A stretch of DNA of 5,861 nucleotides from CBFDCQ01 sp965603355 (GTDB lineage Bacteria > Hydrogenedentota > CAZGCA01 > CBFDCQ01). The stretch covers positions 1-5,861 of the forward strand of contig CBFDCQ010000124.1 in NCBI GenBank assembly GCA_965603355.1. Reading direction: 5' to 3'. Shown here piece after piece: positions 1 to 5,861 of the stretch (positions are counted from its first letter, which is position 1; each line of letters starts with the position of its first letter). The translations under genes were made by a program, and so were the position numbers. The notes below the pieces were generated by a model that was given only the letters and a program-made list of their open reading frames with translations, had not been told where the DNA came from and did not search any database.

Positions 1-94
1 ATGATGCCGCAAACGGCTTAGAGCAATCCTGCCAATTGTCTTCATACCAGAGTGTTCACAGGAACGAGGCAACCGGTCGATAACGGTATCACAG

Positions 95-110
95 AATAGG
101 TGTCTGTCCC
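95..110. repeat. Possible dispersed-repeat fragment (AATAGGTGTCTGTCCC)
   Basis: The bases AATAGGTGTCTGTCCC resemble a short motif (GGTGTCTGTCCC or its complement) that I recall as recurring between genes in several environmental bacterial genomes. It lies 15 bp beyond the DUF1080 stop codon. There is only one clear copy in this window and no flanking inverted partner. The rest of 1-125 shows no gene, no strong hairpin terminator and no second attC. Confidence 0.2.
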
Positions 111-125
111 TGGCTTGTCAACCTG

Positions 126-1202
126 CTACCGGACTTTCTTCAGGGGAGTTTCCTCAGTTCCGAGACTGCACACCAGCCCGTCGACAATTCCCTCGTCGTT
201 CTTCCGAAACTCGATCCGCAGACCTACGTCTGCAGGTGAGAACTCCGTCTCGGAAAGAGCAAATATCTCTCGTTTGGGCTGGTCCTCAACGTTGGCGAAC
301 ATCTTGCCGTCTTCACAGGTTATGACGACGGTGAACTCCTCCTCGCCGCTGTACCGGCCGACGATCTGGTCGAGCATTTGAGGTGTCAGGGCAACGGCGT
401 GCCTTCCCGTCGGCAGCATACGGGGGTCTTCGCGGGGGTCCCGCTCGCTCAACTCGCGGATCCAGATGTTTCGAAACCGGATTGGGTTACCGTGATCCTG
501 CAGACTTATGGGCGCCCTTTCAGGGTGGGCTCTATATGGAGGCCGCCGCATCCACGAGGTTGTTCCGGTAGGTTCGGCGTTATCCTGCACCAACACGCCG
601 TTGTGCAGCACTGTGAAGCGCGCCGGTCGTACGAGCGTCCCGTCGCCCGTGAAACGCGGCCCGTGAAAGATGATGTCGTAGCTCTGCCATTCGCCCGGCG
701 GGCGGCTGGCGTTCACCAGGGGCGGATACTGACCGTAGATGGCGGCTGCGTGACCGTCGGCATACGTGCGGTTCTGATACGAGTCCAGAATTTGTACCTC
801 GTACCTGTCCATCAGCAACACGCCGCTGTTGCCGCGCCCCTGCCCGCGACCTCTGACCCGAGCCGGCGCAGCCCACTCGACGTGCAACTGACAGTCGCCG
901 AACGCGCGCTTCGTCCGGATACCGCCTCCGCCGGTCTCCATATGGCCGTTCTCCACCTTCCATCTTGGAGCTTCGCCGTCGCCACGCTCCCACTGAGCCA
1001 GGTCCGTGCCATCGAACAGGACGATGGCATCGGACGGCGGGCGTCCCGCGTCGCCCGGATCGACGACGGGGGCTTCGGGACGGTCCATCGAGTGGATTCT
1101 CCACGGCGGTCCGGCCAACGCGTCACCACTCATAAGTGCAATGCCGATGATTATCAGGACTGTCAAGGAACGTAAACCGATGGAAGCAATATTCTTACGC
1201 AT
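126..1202 (-). CDS. Secreted DUF1080 (3-keto-disaccharide hydrolase/lyase-like) protein with C-terminal DUF3471-like domain
   Basis: The protein is 358 aa. The start at 1202 is chosen because AAGGAG lies 8 nt upstream and a Sec signal peptide follows at once (basic MRKN, hydrophobic core about 12-24, likely cleavage after ALA at 28-30). The frame stays open upstream to 1514, but that part overlaps the divergent gene and looks non-coding. Residues about 58-250 are a DUF1080 domain (concanavalin-like fold): VLFDGTDLAQW at 61-71, GNSGVLLMDRYEVQILDS at 124-141, a YGQYPPLVNASRPPGEWQSY stretch at 156-175, and LQDHGNPIRFRNIWIREL at 234-251. Family members act on 3-keto-glycosides or are uncharacterised glycan-related proteins. 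Residues about 274-358 (LDQIVGRYSG, then alternating strands to the C-terminus) resemble the DUF3471 domain usually found behind beta-lactamase-like enzymes; this call is by pattern only. The protein should be periplasmic or secreted. The DUF1080 call is strong; the exact reaction is unknown. Confidence 0.9.
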   Translation of the reverse strand: MRKNIASIGLRSLTVLIIIGIALMSGDALAGPPWRIHSMDRPEAPVVDPGDAGRPPSDAIVLFDGTDLAQWERGDGEAPRWKVENGHMETGGGGIRTKRAFGDCQLHVEWAAPARVRGRGQGRGNSGVLLMDRYEVQILDSYQNRTYADGHAAAIYGQYPPLVNASRPPGEWQSYDIIFHGPRFTGDGTLVRPARFTVLHNGVLVQDNAEPTGTTSWMRRPPYRAHPERAPISLQDHGNPIRFRNIWIRELSERDPREDPRMLPTGRHAVALTPQMLDQIVGRYSGEEEFTVVITCEDGKMFANVEDQPKREIFALSETEFSPADVGLRIEFRKNDEGIVDGLVCSLGTEETPLKKVR

Positions 1203-1473
1203 TTTAACATCTCCTTTTTGGACACCCGGAAATCCCCCGGTCACCCGACTTCTCCGATACCTAAACGCCCACGTGAACGATAAATCATGACACACTTCCA
1301 ACCGGAAGCGCAAGCGCAACGCGAACCGGCGGCCATGGACGAGAAATCTATGCTCGCCCGCAAATAGCTGCCTTGTATGCCGACACGGCCGTGTGCTAAG
1401 ATGAGCCGAAGAACCAGGGCTCGTCTGCAACACGGACGGACAATCAGGAGACCCATCTCTGAGGAGGACGACA
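1203..1473. other. Divergent intergenic region between the DUF1080 and aldo/keto reductase genes
   Basis: This 271-bp spacer must hold the promoters of both divergent genes. It contains the DUF1080 ribosome-binding site next to 1202, a candidate reductase promoter at 1373-1402 and the reductase ribosome-binding site near 1461-1467. A small hairpin, CTTCC-aacc-GGAAG, lies near 1287-1300. I found no convincing sigma-70 promoter for the DUF1080 direction and no clear operator palindrome. Shared control of the two genes is possible from the layout but is not shown by any site. Confidence 0.6.
1373..1402 (+). promoter_or_regulatory. Candidate promoter of the aldo/keto reductase gene (extended -10)
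   Basis: A TTGTAT hexamer (1373-1378) and TAAGAT (1397-1402) are separated by 18 bp, and a TG dinucleotide one base before the -10 gives an extended -10 element (TGcTAAGAT). The -35 matches the consensus at only 3 of 6 positions and the -10 at 4 of 6. Transcription would begin near 1409, leaving a leader of about 65 nt before the ATG at 1474. The organism's sigma-factor preference is unknown, so this is a consensus match only. Confidence 0.4.
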
Positions 1474-2457
1474 ATGAAACGCCGCGACTTTCTGAGGACA
1501 GCTGCCGTGACCACTGCGGCTCTTGGCTTGAAGAACGTGCTTCCAAAGGCGGAGGGTGCTCAAACTGACCAGGTTACCGCGTCCTCGAATCGCGCATCAC
1601 TCCCGCGTCGCGAATACGGTAAGACCGGTGTCAAGCTCTCGATTATCGGGTTCGGCGGCTTCATGCTCGACGATACGGAGCAGCAATTTGCCAACCGAGT
1701 TGTCGCGGCGGCAGTCGAACGGGGCGTGAATTACTTCGACGTTGCCCCCTCATACGGCAATGCCGAGGTGCAGCTCGGTCCTGCGCTCGAACCGTACCGC
1801 AAGAACGCGTTCCTCGCGTGCAAGACGCGCGAGCGTCAGCGCGAAGGCGCCGAAGCTGAACTGAGGCGATCGCTCGAGCGACTCCGCACGGACCATTTCG
1901 ACCTCTATCAGCTTCATAGTATAAGCGACGTCCAGCGGGACGTGGACGCGGCGTTCGCCAAGGGCGGCGCGATGGAGGTTCTCATCCAGGCCAAGAAGGA
2001 GGGTCGCGTGCGGTTCCTGGGTTTCTCCGCCCACTCGGTCGAAGCGGCCCTGGCAGCGATGGACCGGTACGACTTCGACTCGGCAATGTTCGCGGTCAAC
2101 TTCGCGTGCTACTACAAAGGCAATTTCGGGCGCCAGATCATCGAGATGGCAAAGTCCAAGGGGGTCGCACGAATCGCCCTGAAGGTGCTGGCTCGTCAGC
2201 GGTGGCCTAGAAACGACCCGCAACGCGAGGAGTATCGCAGGTGCTGGTACCAGCCTATCACGGACCCGCGCGAGGCAGAACTCAGCATGAAATTCACGTT
2301 GAGTCAACCAGTAACGGCCGCGATTCCCCCGGCGGATGCGCGGTTTTTCCCTCAAGGTCTGGAACTGGGAATGAACTTCAAGCCGATCACGCCCGAGGAG
2401 GAGGAAGAACTAAGAGCGCTCGCGGCGAAGTTAAACCCGGTTTTCCGGACTACCTGA
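1474..2457 (+). CDS. Tat-exported aldo/keto reductase
   Basis: The protein is 327 aa. The ATG at 1474 is preceded by GAGGAGG about 6 nt upstream. The N-terminus MKRRDFLRTAAVTTAALGL is a twin-arginine signal (RRDFL at 3-7, then a hydrophobic Ala/Thr stretch), so the enzyme should be exported folded, with its nicotinamide cofactor bound. The aldo/keto reductase barrel runs from about residue 45 to the end. The expected catalytic tetrad is visible: Asp89 and Tyr94 in NYFDVAPSYG, Lys117 in FLACKTRE, and His148 in DLYQLHS. VRFLGFSAHS at 179-188 is another family signature, and AAIPPADA at 282-289 sits where the cofactor-binding loop is expected. No C-terminal 4Fe-4S cysteine cluster is present, unlike many related Tat-exported reductases. 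The family performs NAD(P)-dependent carbonyl/alcohol interconversion. The substrate is unknown; a sugar or keto-sugar is an inference from the divergent DUF1080 gene. Confidence 0.93.
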   Translation: MKRRDFLRTAAVTTAALGLKNVLPKAEGAQTDQVTASSNRASLPRREYGKTGVKLSIIGFGGFMLDDTEQQFANRVVAAAVERGVNYFDVAPSYGNAEVQLGPALEPYRKNAFLACKTRERQREGAEAELRRSLERLRTDHFDLYQLHSISDVQRDVDAAFAKGGAMEVLIQAKKEGRVRFLGFSAHSVEAALAAMDRYDFDSAMFAVNFACYYKGNFGRQIIEMAKSKGVARIALKVLARQRWPRNDPQREEYRRCWYQPITDPREAELSMKFTLSQPVTAAIPPADARFFPQGLELGMNFKPITPEEEEELRALAAKLNPVFRTT

Positions 2458-2520
2458 TAATCGGATCGGGGAAGGGGTCCAAACGGAATATTGAGTAGCC
2501 CCGGATCGCTGGGCATAAAC

Positions 2521-4743
2521 CTAACGGTCTTCATGCTTTAGCGGTGCCTGCATACTGACGGCTTCGGCGAATGTCGGAACCGGCCGGAAGTTCGGATGCT
2601 CCTTGTGCATCAAGTTGCGTCTGCCATAGTACGAACCGTAATACTGCGCGTTGGAATCGACCCACGTGGTAAGTTTAATCATCTCTTCCCGTGAGAGTTT
2701 CTCACCATTGCCGGGACATCCCTCGCGCACGATATCTACAAGTCTGCTGGCATGCGAGCCAAGGGAAAGTGCCGGTAGATAGTCGGCAGTTTCCTTTTCC
2801 CGGCCGTTCTCGCTGAAGAGCGGCATCAGTCGGCGTCTGCCATCAAGCAGATTCTCGTAGGAGCGGCTGAAAAGCTCTGTCATTTCGCCGGTAAGAATCA
2901 AGTCGGCCTCGGGCCTTTCTTCGCTGTGACACCTAACGCAGTGTTTATCCAGGACGGGCTGGACATCCGTGGGGTAGTACAAAGGTCTTGATCCGGTGAT
3001 CTCGCCCGGCTGAGGACCGGGTGTATGAGGCGGAGACTGAAGTGCCAGGGGAACCCCGGAATCTGCGGCGGTGACGTCCTTCGGCTTCTCGTGACAGCCA
3101 ATGCAGGAACGAACCTCACCCGGCCGGTAGTTCACATACGTTCTTTCGCGTTGTACTTCCATGAAGTTCTCGTCCAGAACCTGTAAGAAGATGTTCTTGT
3201 CGGCCGGCACGACAAAGTGTGCCGAACCATCCTCATAGACCGGCACGATTCCATGCTGGACCTTCAGTCCGAGGTGGGTCTCCAAGGTAAGGACGGCATG
3301 TTGTTGATCGAAAATGTCTCCGTCCCAAAATCTGCGAGCAGCCCAGGGTCGAGGCACCTGTTCATTCACACGGATATACTTGATCGTACCCCGCTCGACT
3401 CCTTCGAGCCCTTTATACACGTCGGTCACAACGCACACACCCAGGTTCTGCCGGGCAAGCTCAGGGTCTCTTGCCGGGGATAATACCGGCGGTTTCGGAC
3501 GGGTGCGCAACGGCATCGGCATCCAGCAGGAAAACTCGGGATCATCGTAGATGAGTTTACTGCCGCCCGAGGCGTCAATCAGATACATGTCCCACGCGTC
3601 GATTTCCTTCCAACGCCTGTCAGGATTGTGAGACACCAAAAAGACATCCTTGGACAGCGGGAAGGGATCGGAATACAGAGGGCCGTCCTCGCTGTGTTCC
3701 CACCTGCCATTTCTCCTGTGATGGAAACCTCCCTCCTCGCGAATATCAATGTCGGGGGTAATATAGGTCATAGGCTCGCGAGTGCGAATGTCCTTGGTGG
3801 TATCGATACGTATTACTGTTCCCACACCACTCTGCGGATAATGCGGGGCGCCGGTGAATACGAACAGGTTCGGATGACTCGGAATCTCCCGGCAATGAAC
3901 CATGGAAGGAGGATGAGCAACATCGTTCCCGAAGATCTCCACGGACCCGCTGCCATCGGGGCGCATAGCCCAGAGACACTTGGCAACTACGGACCCTTTG
4001 TCAATGTATTCCCAGCGAGTATAGAGGATTCGACCATCGCTCGTCATACTGGGGTTCGCCTCACTGACCGGGCTGTTGGTTAGCTTTTCCATATTCTTTC
4101 CGTCACCGTCCATCCGGTAAAGCACAGTCGTTGTAAACACGTCTGGGTCGTCACAGAGAATGCCGAATTCGCAGCGTGTCGAGATGAAGCAGATTCCTCC
4201 GTCCGGCATGTAGCAGGGATGCATGTCGTCCGTATGGTGATGGTACTTCATCTGCTGTCCCTGCCACTGGCCCATTTCCCAGTGTCGGTACTTTTTGATG
4301 CGGGCCTGTTCATCATCAGGCGGAAAAGTCAGTTGGCGCAATCCAGTTCCGTCAATACCTACCTCGTAGATACGGAATCCTTCACCGATAGCCCGTTTCC
4401 AGTCAAACACTACCCGTGTGCCGTCGAACGAGAGGTCGTACCGGCCAAAAATACCGTCCTTCATCGAGGGTACCAGCTCGGTTTCTGTGCCGTCCTTCAA
4501 GTCCAGCACGCATATATTGCCGCCGAAATATTCGCAGCCGTTGATATAGTCCGTGTAGTAATGGTTCGACTGGTACGTGTACCGTTTGACGAAGATCAGC
4601 TTGTCGACGCCGTGCTCAGCCAACTGGTCCCGGACCGAGGGGGATATGCGAACGGTCTCACGCGCGCTCATCGTTCCCGCAACAGCGCCAAGCGCGCACA
4701 CCACGCCAACAATAACAGCAACATTTCTGACAAATCGTCTCAA
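2521..4743 (-). CDS. HzsA-related periplasmic dihaem c-type cytochrome-like protein with N-terminal beta-propeller
   Basis: The protein is 740 aa. It begins at a TTG codon (4743-4741), supported by GAGGAG 8 nt upstream and by a Sec signal peptide directly after it (MRRFVRNV, hydrophobic core about 8-23). The next in-frame ATG, codon 25, would remove the signal. Residues about 45-410 look like a TolB/PD40-type propeller, with repeated strands such as LSFDGTRVVFDW, IDGTGLRQLTF, MDGDGKNMEKLT and MRPDGSG. A histidine-rich segment, YHHHTDDMHPCYMPDG, is at 167-182. Residues about 432-551 match the pattern of proteins related to the hydrazine synthase alpha subunit, ending in the first haem motif CIGCH (547-551). 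A second motif, CVRCH (602-606), follows PTDVQPVLDKH, as in planctomycete-type cytochromes. Haem would be attached in the periplasm. HzsA-related proteins are common in non-anammox bacteria with unknown roles, so hydrazine synthesis should not be assumed. It lies 137 bp downstream of the ThuA-like gene on the same strand. Confidence 0.88.
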   Translation of the reverse strand: MRRFVRNVAVIVGVVCALGAVAGTMSARETVRISPSVRDQLAEHGVDKLIFVKRYTYQSNHYYTDYINGCEYFGGNICVLDLKDGTETELVPSMKDGIFGRYDLSFDGTRVVFDWKRAIGEGFRIYEVGIDGTGLRQLTFPPDDEQARIKKYRHWEMGQWQGQQMKYHHHTDDMHPCYMPDGGICFISTRCEFGILCDDPDVFTTTVLYRMDGDGKNMEKLTNSPVSEANPSMTSDGRILYTRWEYIDKGSVVAKCLWAMRPDGSGSVEIFGNDVAHPPSMVHCREIPSHPNLFVFTGAPHYPQSGVGTVIRIDTTKDIRTREPMTYITPDIDIREEGGFHHRRNGRWEHSEDGPLYSDPFPLSKDVFLVSHNPDRRWKEIDAWDMYLIDASGGSKLIYDDPEFSCWMPMPLRTRPKPPVLSPARDPELARQNLGVCVVTDVYKGLEGVERGTIKYIRVNEQVPRPWAARRFWDGDIFDQQHAVLTLETHLGLKVQHGIVPVYEDGSAHFVVPADKNIFLQVLDENFMEVQRERTYVNYRPGEVRSCIGCHEKPKDVTAADSGVPLALQSPPHTPGPQPGEITGSRPLYYPTDVQPVLDKHCVRCHSEERPEADLILTGEMTELFSRSYENLLDGRRRLMPLFSENGREKETADYLPALSLGSHASRLVDIVREGCPGNGEKLSREEMIKLTTWVDSNAQYYGSYYGRRNLMHKEHPNFRPVPTFAEAVSMQAPLKHEDR

Positions 4744-4748
4744 CTCTC

Positions 4749-4754
4749 GTTCTC
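4749..4754 (-). promoter_or_regulatory. Ribosome-binding site that decides the TTG start of the HzsA-related gene
   Basis: On the minus strand the sequence just before the gene reads GAGGAGAACGAGAG followed by TTG. A purine-rich Shine-Dalgarno core about 8 nt from the TTG, with a full Sec signal peptide read from that codon, makes TTG the best start. No ATG or GTG in the same frame nearby has an equally good site. Confidence 0.7.
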
Positions 4755-4852
4755 CTCTACAATCGGGGACAAGTACCCGTTGCCGTGCCCCCGCCTACGC
4801 GCCTTCACCCACACCCGAGCCGTTCCTTAGTCATCTCCTGGGCTCAGACCTC

Positions 4853-4861
4853 ATTGTATCA
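4853..4861 (-). promoter_or_regulatory. Candidate extended -10 promoter upstream of the HzsA-related gene
   Basis: On the minus strand the bases read TGATACAAT, an extended -10 (TG, one base, TACAAT matching 5 of 6). No recognisable -35 lies at the usual distance (ATCCTC is there). A start near 4846 would give a leader of about 100 nt. It sits in the 137-bp gap after the ThuA-like gene, so the HzsA-related gene may have its own promoter instead of, or besides, readthrough from upstream. Confidence 0.3.
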
Positions 4862-4880
4862 CATTTCTGAACGGCGAGGA

Positions 4881-5702
4881 TCACTCGTTCTCGGGAGGCG
4901 GCGCCTTCTGAGAATCGAGTGCATCTCTTTGTTCTGCCCTCCGCGTCTCGGCTTGCCTGCTTGCCCAGCGTATGCCGTTAAGGAGCAGCTTCGGATAGAC
5001 GGGGTTCCGCCAGGCTTTGGAATCGTGGCCCAGAAGCAGATAGAACACGAGGCTGTTCTCGTATCGAGTTACCCATGCGATTTCCGGATCACTCTTGGGG
5101 TGATCGGTCGTCAGCAACACATGCACATCCGGGGACGTGTAGTAGTGTTTGTACGTTTCATCATGTATTCGGAAATCGGTGATTCCCCGGGTAATAGGGT
5201 GGCGTTTATCGGCTACCTTCACATCAATGTCTTGATCATGAGCAAAGGTGGATTCCTGGTATTCTTTGTCTCCAAACTTCCGAGATCCAAAAAGATACTT
5301 GCCTCCGATGATTTTCGGATATTCATCCCAGTCACCGTGTGCCCCGAGATTGTGGTGCAGTGCAACGACACCGATTCCCGTCTTCAGCAGTTCGACAAAC
5401 GCCTTGCGCTGTTCGGCAGAGATCGAACCGACCATGTCATACATCACTATCACGTCATACTTCTTCTCCAGACCCGGCTTCAGGAGTTTCGCGGAATCGG
5501 GCAGCGGAGCACGCGTGTACTTAATGCCGGGCAGGTTGTCGAACATCGCAAAGAATGGCTTTTGCTCGAATTCGTGCCCTCCGAACGTCAACAGCACCCG
5601 TATCTCTCGCTTCTCAATTGTTTGCTCGGCGGCGTAACACGCGGTCCATATCAGACAGGAAATCAATAATAACAACCTCGTAACAACTCTCCACATAATC
5701 AT
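4881..5702 (-). CDS. Secreted ThuA-like domain protein
   Basis: The protein is 273 aa. The ATG at 5702 is preceded by GGGAGG with about 9 nt spacing. A Sec signal peptide (MIMWRVVTRLLLLISCLIW) ends near ACYAAEQ at 21-27. The cysteine at 22 is not in a good lipobox because Trp is at -3, so lipidation is doubtful. Residues about 34-248 are a ThuA domain, a fold related to class I glutamine amidotransferases: IRVLLTFGGHEFE at 34-46, KYDVIVMYDM at 81-90, GIGVVALHHNLG at 109-120, HPITRGITDFRIHDETYKHY at 168-187, LLLGHDSKAW at 222-231 and LLNGIRWAS at 240-248. No amidotransferase catalytic cysteine is seen, as is usual in this family. ThuA was named from trehalose utilisation in rhizobia, where the pathway passes through 3-keto-trehalose; most secreted members have no assigned reaction. 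The last 25 residues are polar and probably disordered. The HzsA-related gene follows 137 bp downstream. Confidence 0.9.
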   Translation of the reverse strand: MIMWRVVTRLLLLISCLIWTACYAAEQTIEKREIRVLLTFGGHEFEQKPFFAMFDNLPGIKYTRAPLPDSAKLLKPGLEKKYDVIVMYDMVGSISAEQRKAFVELLKTGIGVVALHHNLGAHGDWDEYPKIIGGKYLFGSRKFGDKEYQESTFAHDQDIDVKVADKRHPITRGITDFRIHDETYKHYYTSPDVHVLLTTDHPKSDPEIAWVTRYENSLVFYLLLGHDSKAWRNPVYPKLLLNGIRWASRQAETRRAEQRDALDSQKAPPPENE

Positions 5703-5760
5703 CTACTGTGTCCTCCCATTTTCCACGCTGCGATTTGCAGTGCCCAGTGCTTGCGAATAG

Positions 5761-5821
5761 GCCTAACGGTACGCGCATCACCTGTTCGCCGCGGCGAATC
5801 AGGTGGATGCGCTGGTTAGGC
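5761..5821 (-). other. attC: attC-like integron recombination site (61 bp)
   Basis: The outer boxes are GCCTAAC (5761-5767) and GTTAGGC (5815-5821), which fit RYYYAAC and GTTRRRY exactly. Inside them GCGCATC (5773-5779) pairs with GATGCGC (5806-5812), ACCTG (5780-5784) with CAGGT (5800-5804), and TTCGCC (5785-5790) with GGCGAA (5793-5798). Two bases on the right arm have no partner: T5799 and G5805. In known attC sites the recombined bottom strand carries an unpaired T nearer the tip and an unpaired G nearer the core box on one arm. This pattern makes the plus strand the bottom strand, so the site is oriented on the minus strand with its crossover end at 5767/5766 facing the ThuA-like gene. 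The spacers between outer and inner boxes are 5 nt and only 2 nt, shorter on one side than in the aadA-type sites. There is no T-run, so it is not a standard terminator. No integrase gene lies in the window. Confidence 0.75.
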
Positions 5822-5861
5822 CTCCGGTCATGTTGATGAGCTTTGTTCCACTCATGTTTAG
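5799..5861 (-). CDS. Possible C-terminal end of an unidentified gene running in from the right edge (partial)
   Basis: On the minus strand one frame is open from the window edge for 20 codons (LNMSGTKLINMTGGLTSAST) and ends at TGA (5801-5799), inside the attC-like site. Cassette genes often stop within or just before their own attC, so this fits the site's orientation. The piece is too short to recognise. A second minus-strand frame is also open here and runs on out of frame into the ThuA-like gene, so openness alone is weak evidence. Confidence 0.25.
   Translation of the reverse strand, partial: LNMSGTKLINMTGGLTSAST

Noticed and set aside
6..17. GCCG-caaa-CGGC hairpin at the left edge
   Set aside because: The 4-bp stem with no T-run is too weak to call a terminator or regulatory site.
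378..1175. Open plus-strand frame of 265 codons
   Set aside because: It lies wholly antisense to the DUF1080 gene, whose family signatures are clear. Its translation has no recognisable motif and is an Arg/Ala/Val-rich shadow.
1203..1514. N-terminal extension of the DUF1080 frame by 104 codons
   Set aside because: The extension overlaps the reductase start, is Arg-rich and non-domain-like, and would bury the signal peptide. The ATG at 1202 has an AAGGAG site at ideal spacing.
2464..2507. Imperfect inverted repeat GATCGGGG / CCCCGGATC between the convergent genes, considered as a bidirectional terminator
   Set aside because: The stem is only 8 bp with a bulge, the loop is 27 nt and there is no T-run on either strand, so a terminator cannot be supported.
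2519..2525. ACCTAAC at the end of the HzsA-related gene, considered as a second attC core box
   Set aside because: It fits the 7-base box consensus, but no partner box or paired inner arms lie within attC range on either side. A similar ACCTAAC occurs inside the coding sequence near 2932, so it is probably chance.
2521..4743. Annotation as a true hydrazine synthase subunit (anammox)
   Set aside because: Only the HzsA-like region is present, with no neighbouring beta or gamma subunits. HzsA-related proteins are widespread outside anammox bacteria.
4219..4830. Open plus-strand frame of 203 codons
   Set aside because: It is antisense to the propeller part of the HzsA-related gene and shows no domain pattern.
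4785..5669. Open plus-strand frame of 294 codons
   Set aside because: It is antisense to nearly the whole ThuA-like gene, has no ribosome-binding site and matches no family; the opposite strand carries the conserved ThuA motifs.
5761..5821. Reading the palindrome as a rho-independent terminator or a REP hairpin
   Set aside because: There is no T-run after either arm, the outer and inner stems are separated by unpaired spacers, and the two unpaired bases on one arm fit attC better.

Overview
The window reads as bacterial chromosomal DNA of moderately high GC from a free-living Gram-negative-type lineage. A secreted DUF1080 protein, a ThuA-like protein, a Tat-exported aldo/keto reductase and an HzsA-related dihaem protein are together typical of Planctomycetota and nearby heterotrophic phyla (Hydrogenedentota, Latescibacterota, Armatimonadota, Verrucomicrobiota). 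This placement rests on gene content only and cannot be narrowed further by eye.

Layout: 1-125 is non-coding and holds one possible dispersed-repeat motif. A DUF1080 gene (126-1202, minus) diverges from an aldo/keto reductase gene (1474-2457, plus) across a 271-bp intergenic region carrying a candidate promoter for the reductase. The reductase converges on a 740-codon HzsA-related cytochrome-like gene (2521-4743, minus, TTG start). Upstream of that, on the same strand, is a ThuA-like gene (4881-5702, minus). The right edge (5761-5821) carries a 61-bp imperfect palindrome with the architecture of an integron attC site, and a reading frame entering from the right edge may stop inside it.

All four complete genes have export signals: three Sec-type and one Tat-type. 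DUF1080 and ThuA families are both linked to 3-keto-sugar metabolism, and an exported nicotinamide oxidoreductase would fit redox conversion of such sugars. The HzsA-related protein has two CxxCH haem motifs and a beta-propeller and could serve a periplasmic redox step. This shared role is inferred from families and neighbourhood. Nothing here shows anammox or hydrazine synthesis.

The most notable element is the attC-like site. It has both 7-bp core boxes, a paired stem, and two extrahelical bases (a T nearer the tip and a G nearer the core box) on one arm only. That asymmetry orients it so that the minus strand is the cassette top strand and the ThuA gene lies immediately downstream. No integron integrase gene is visible.
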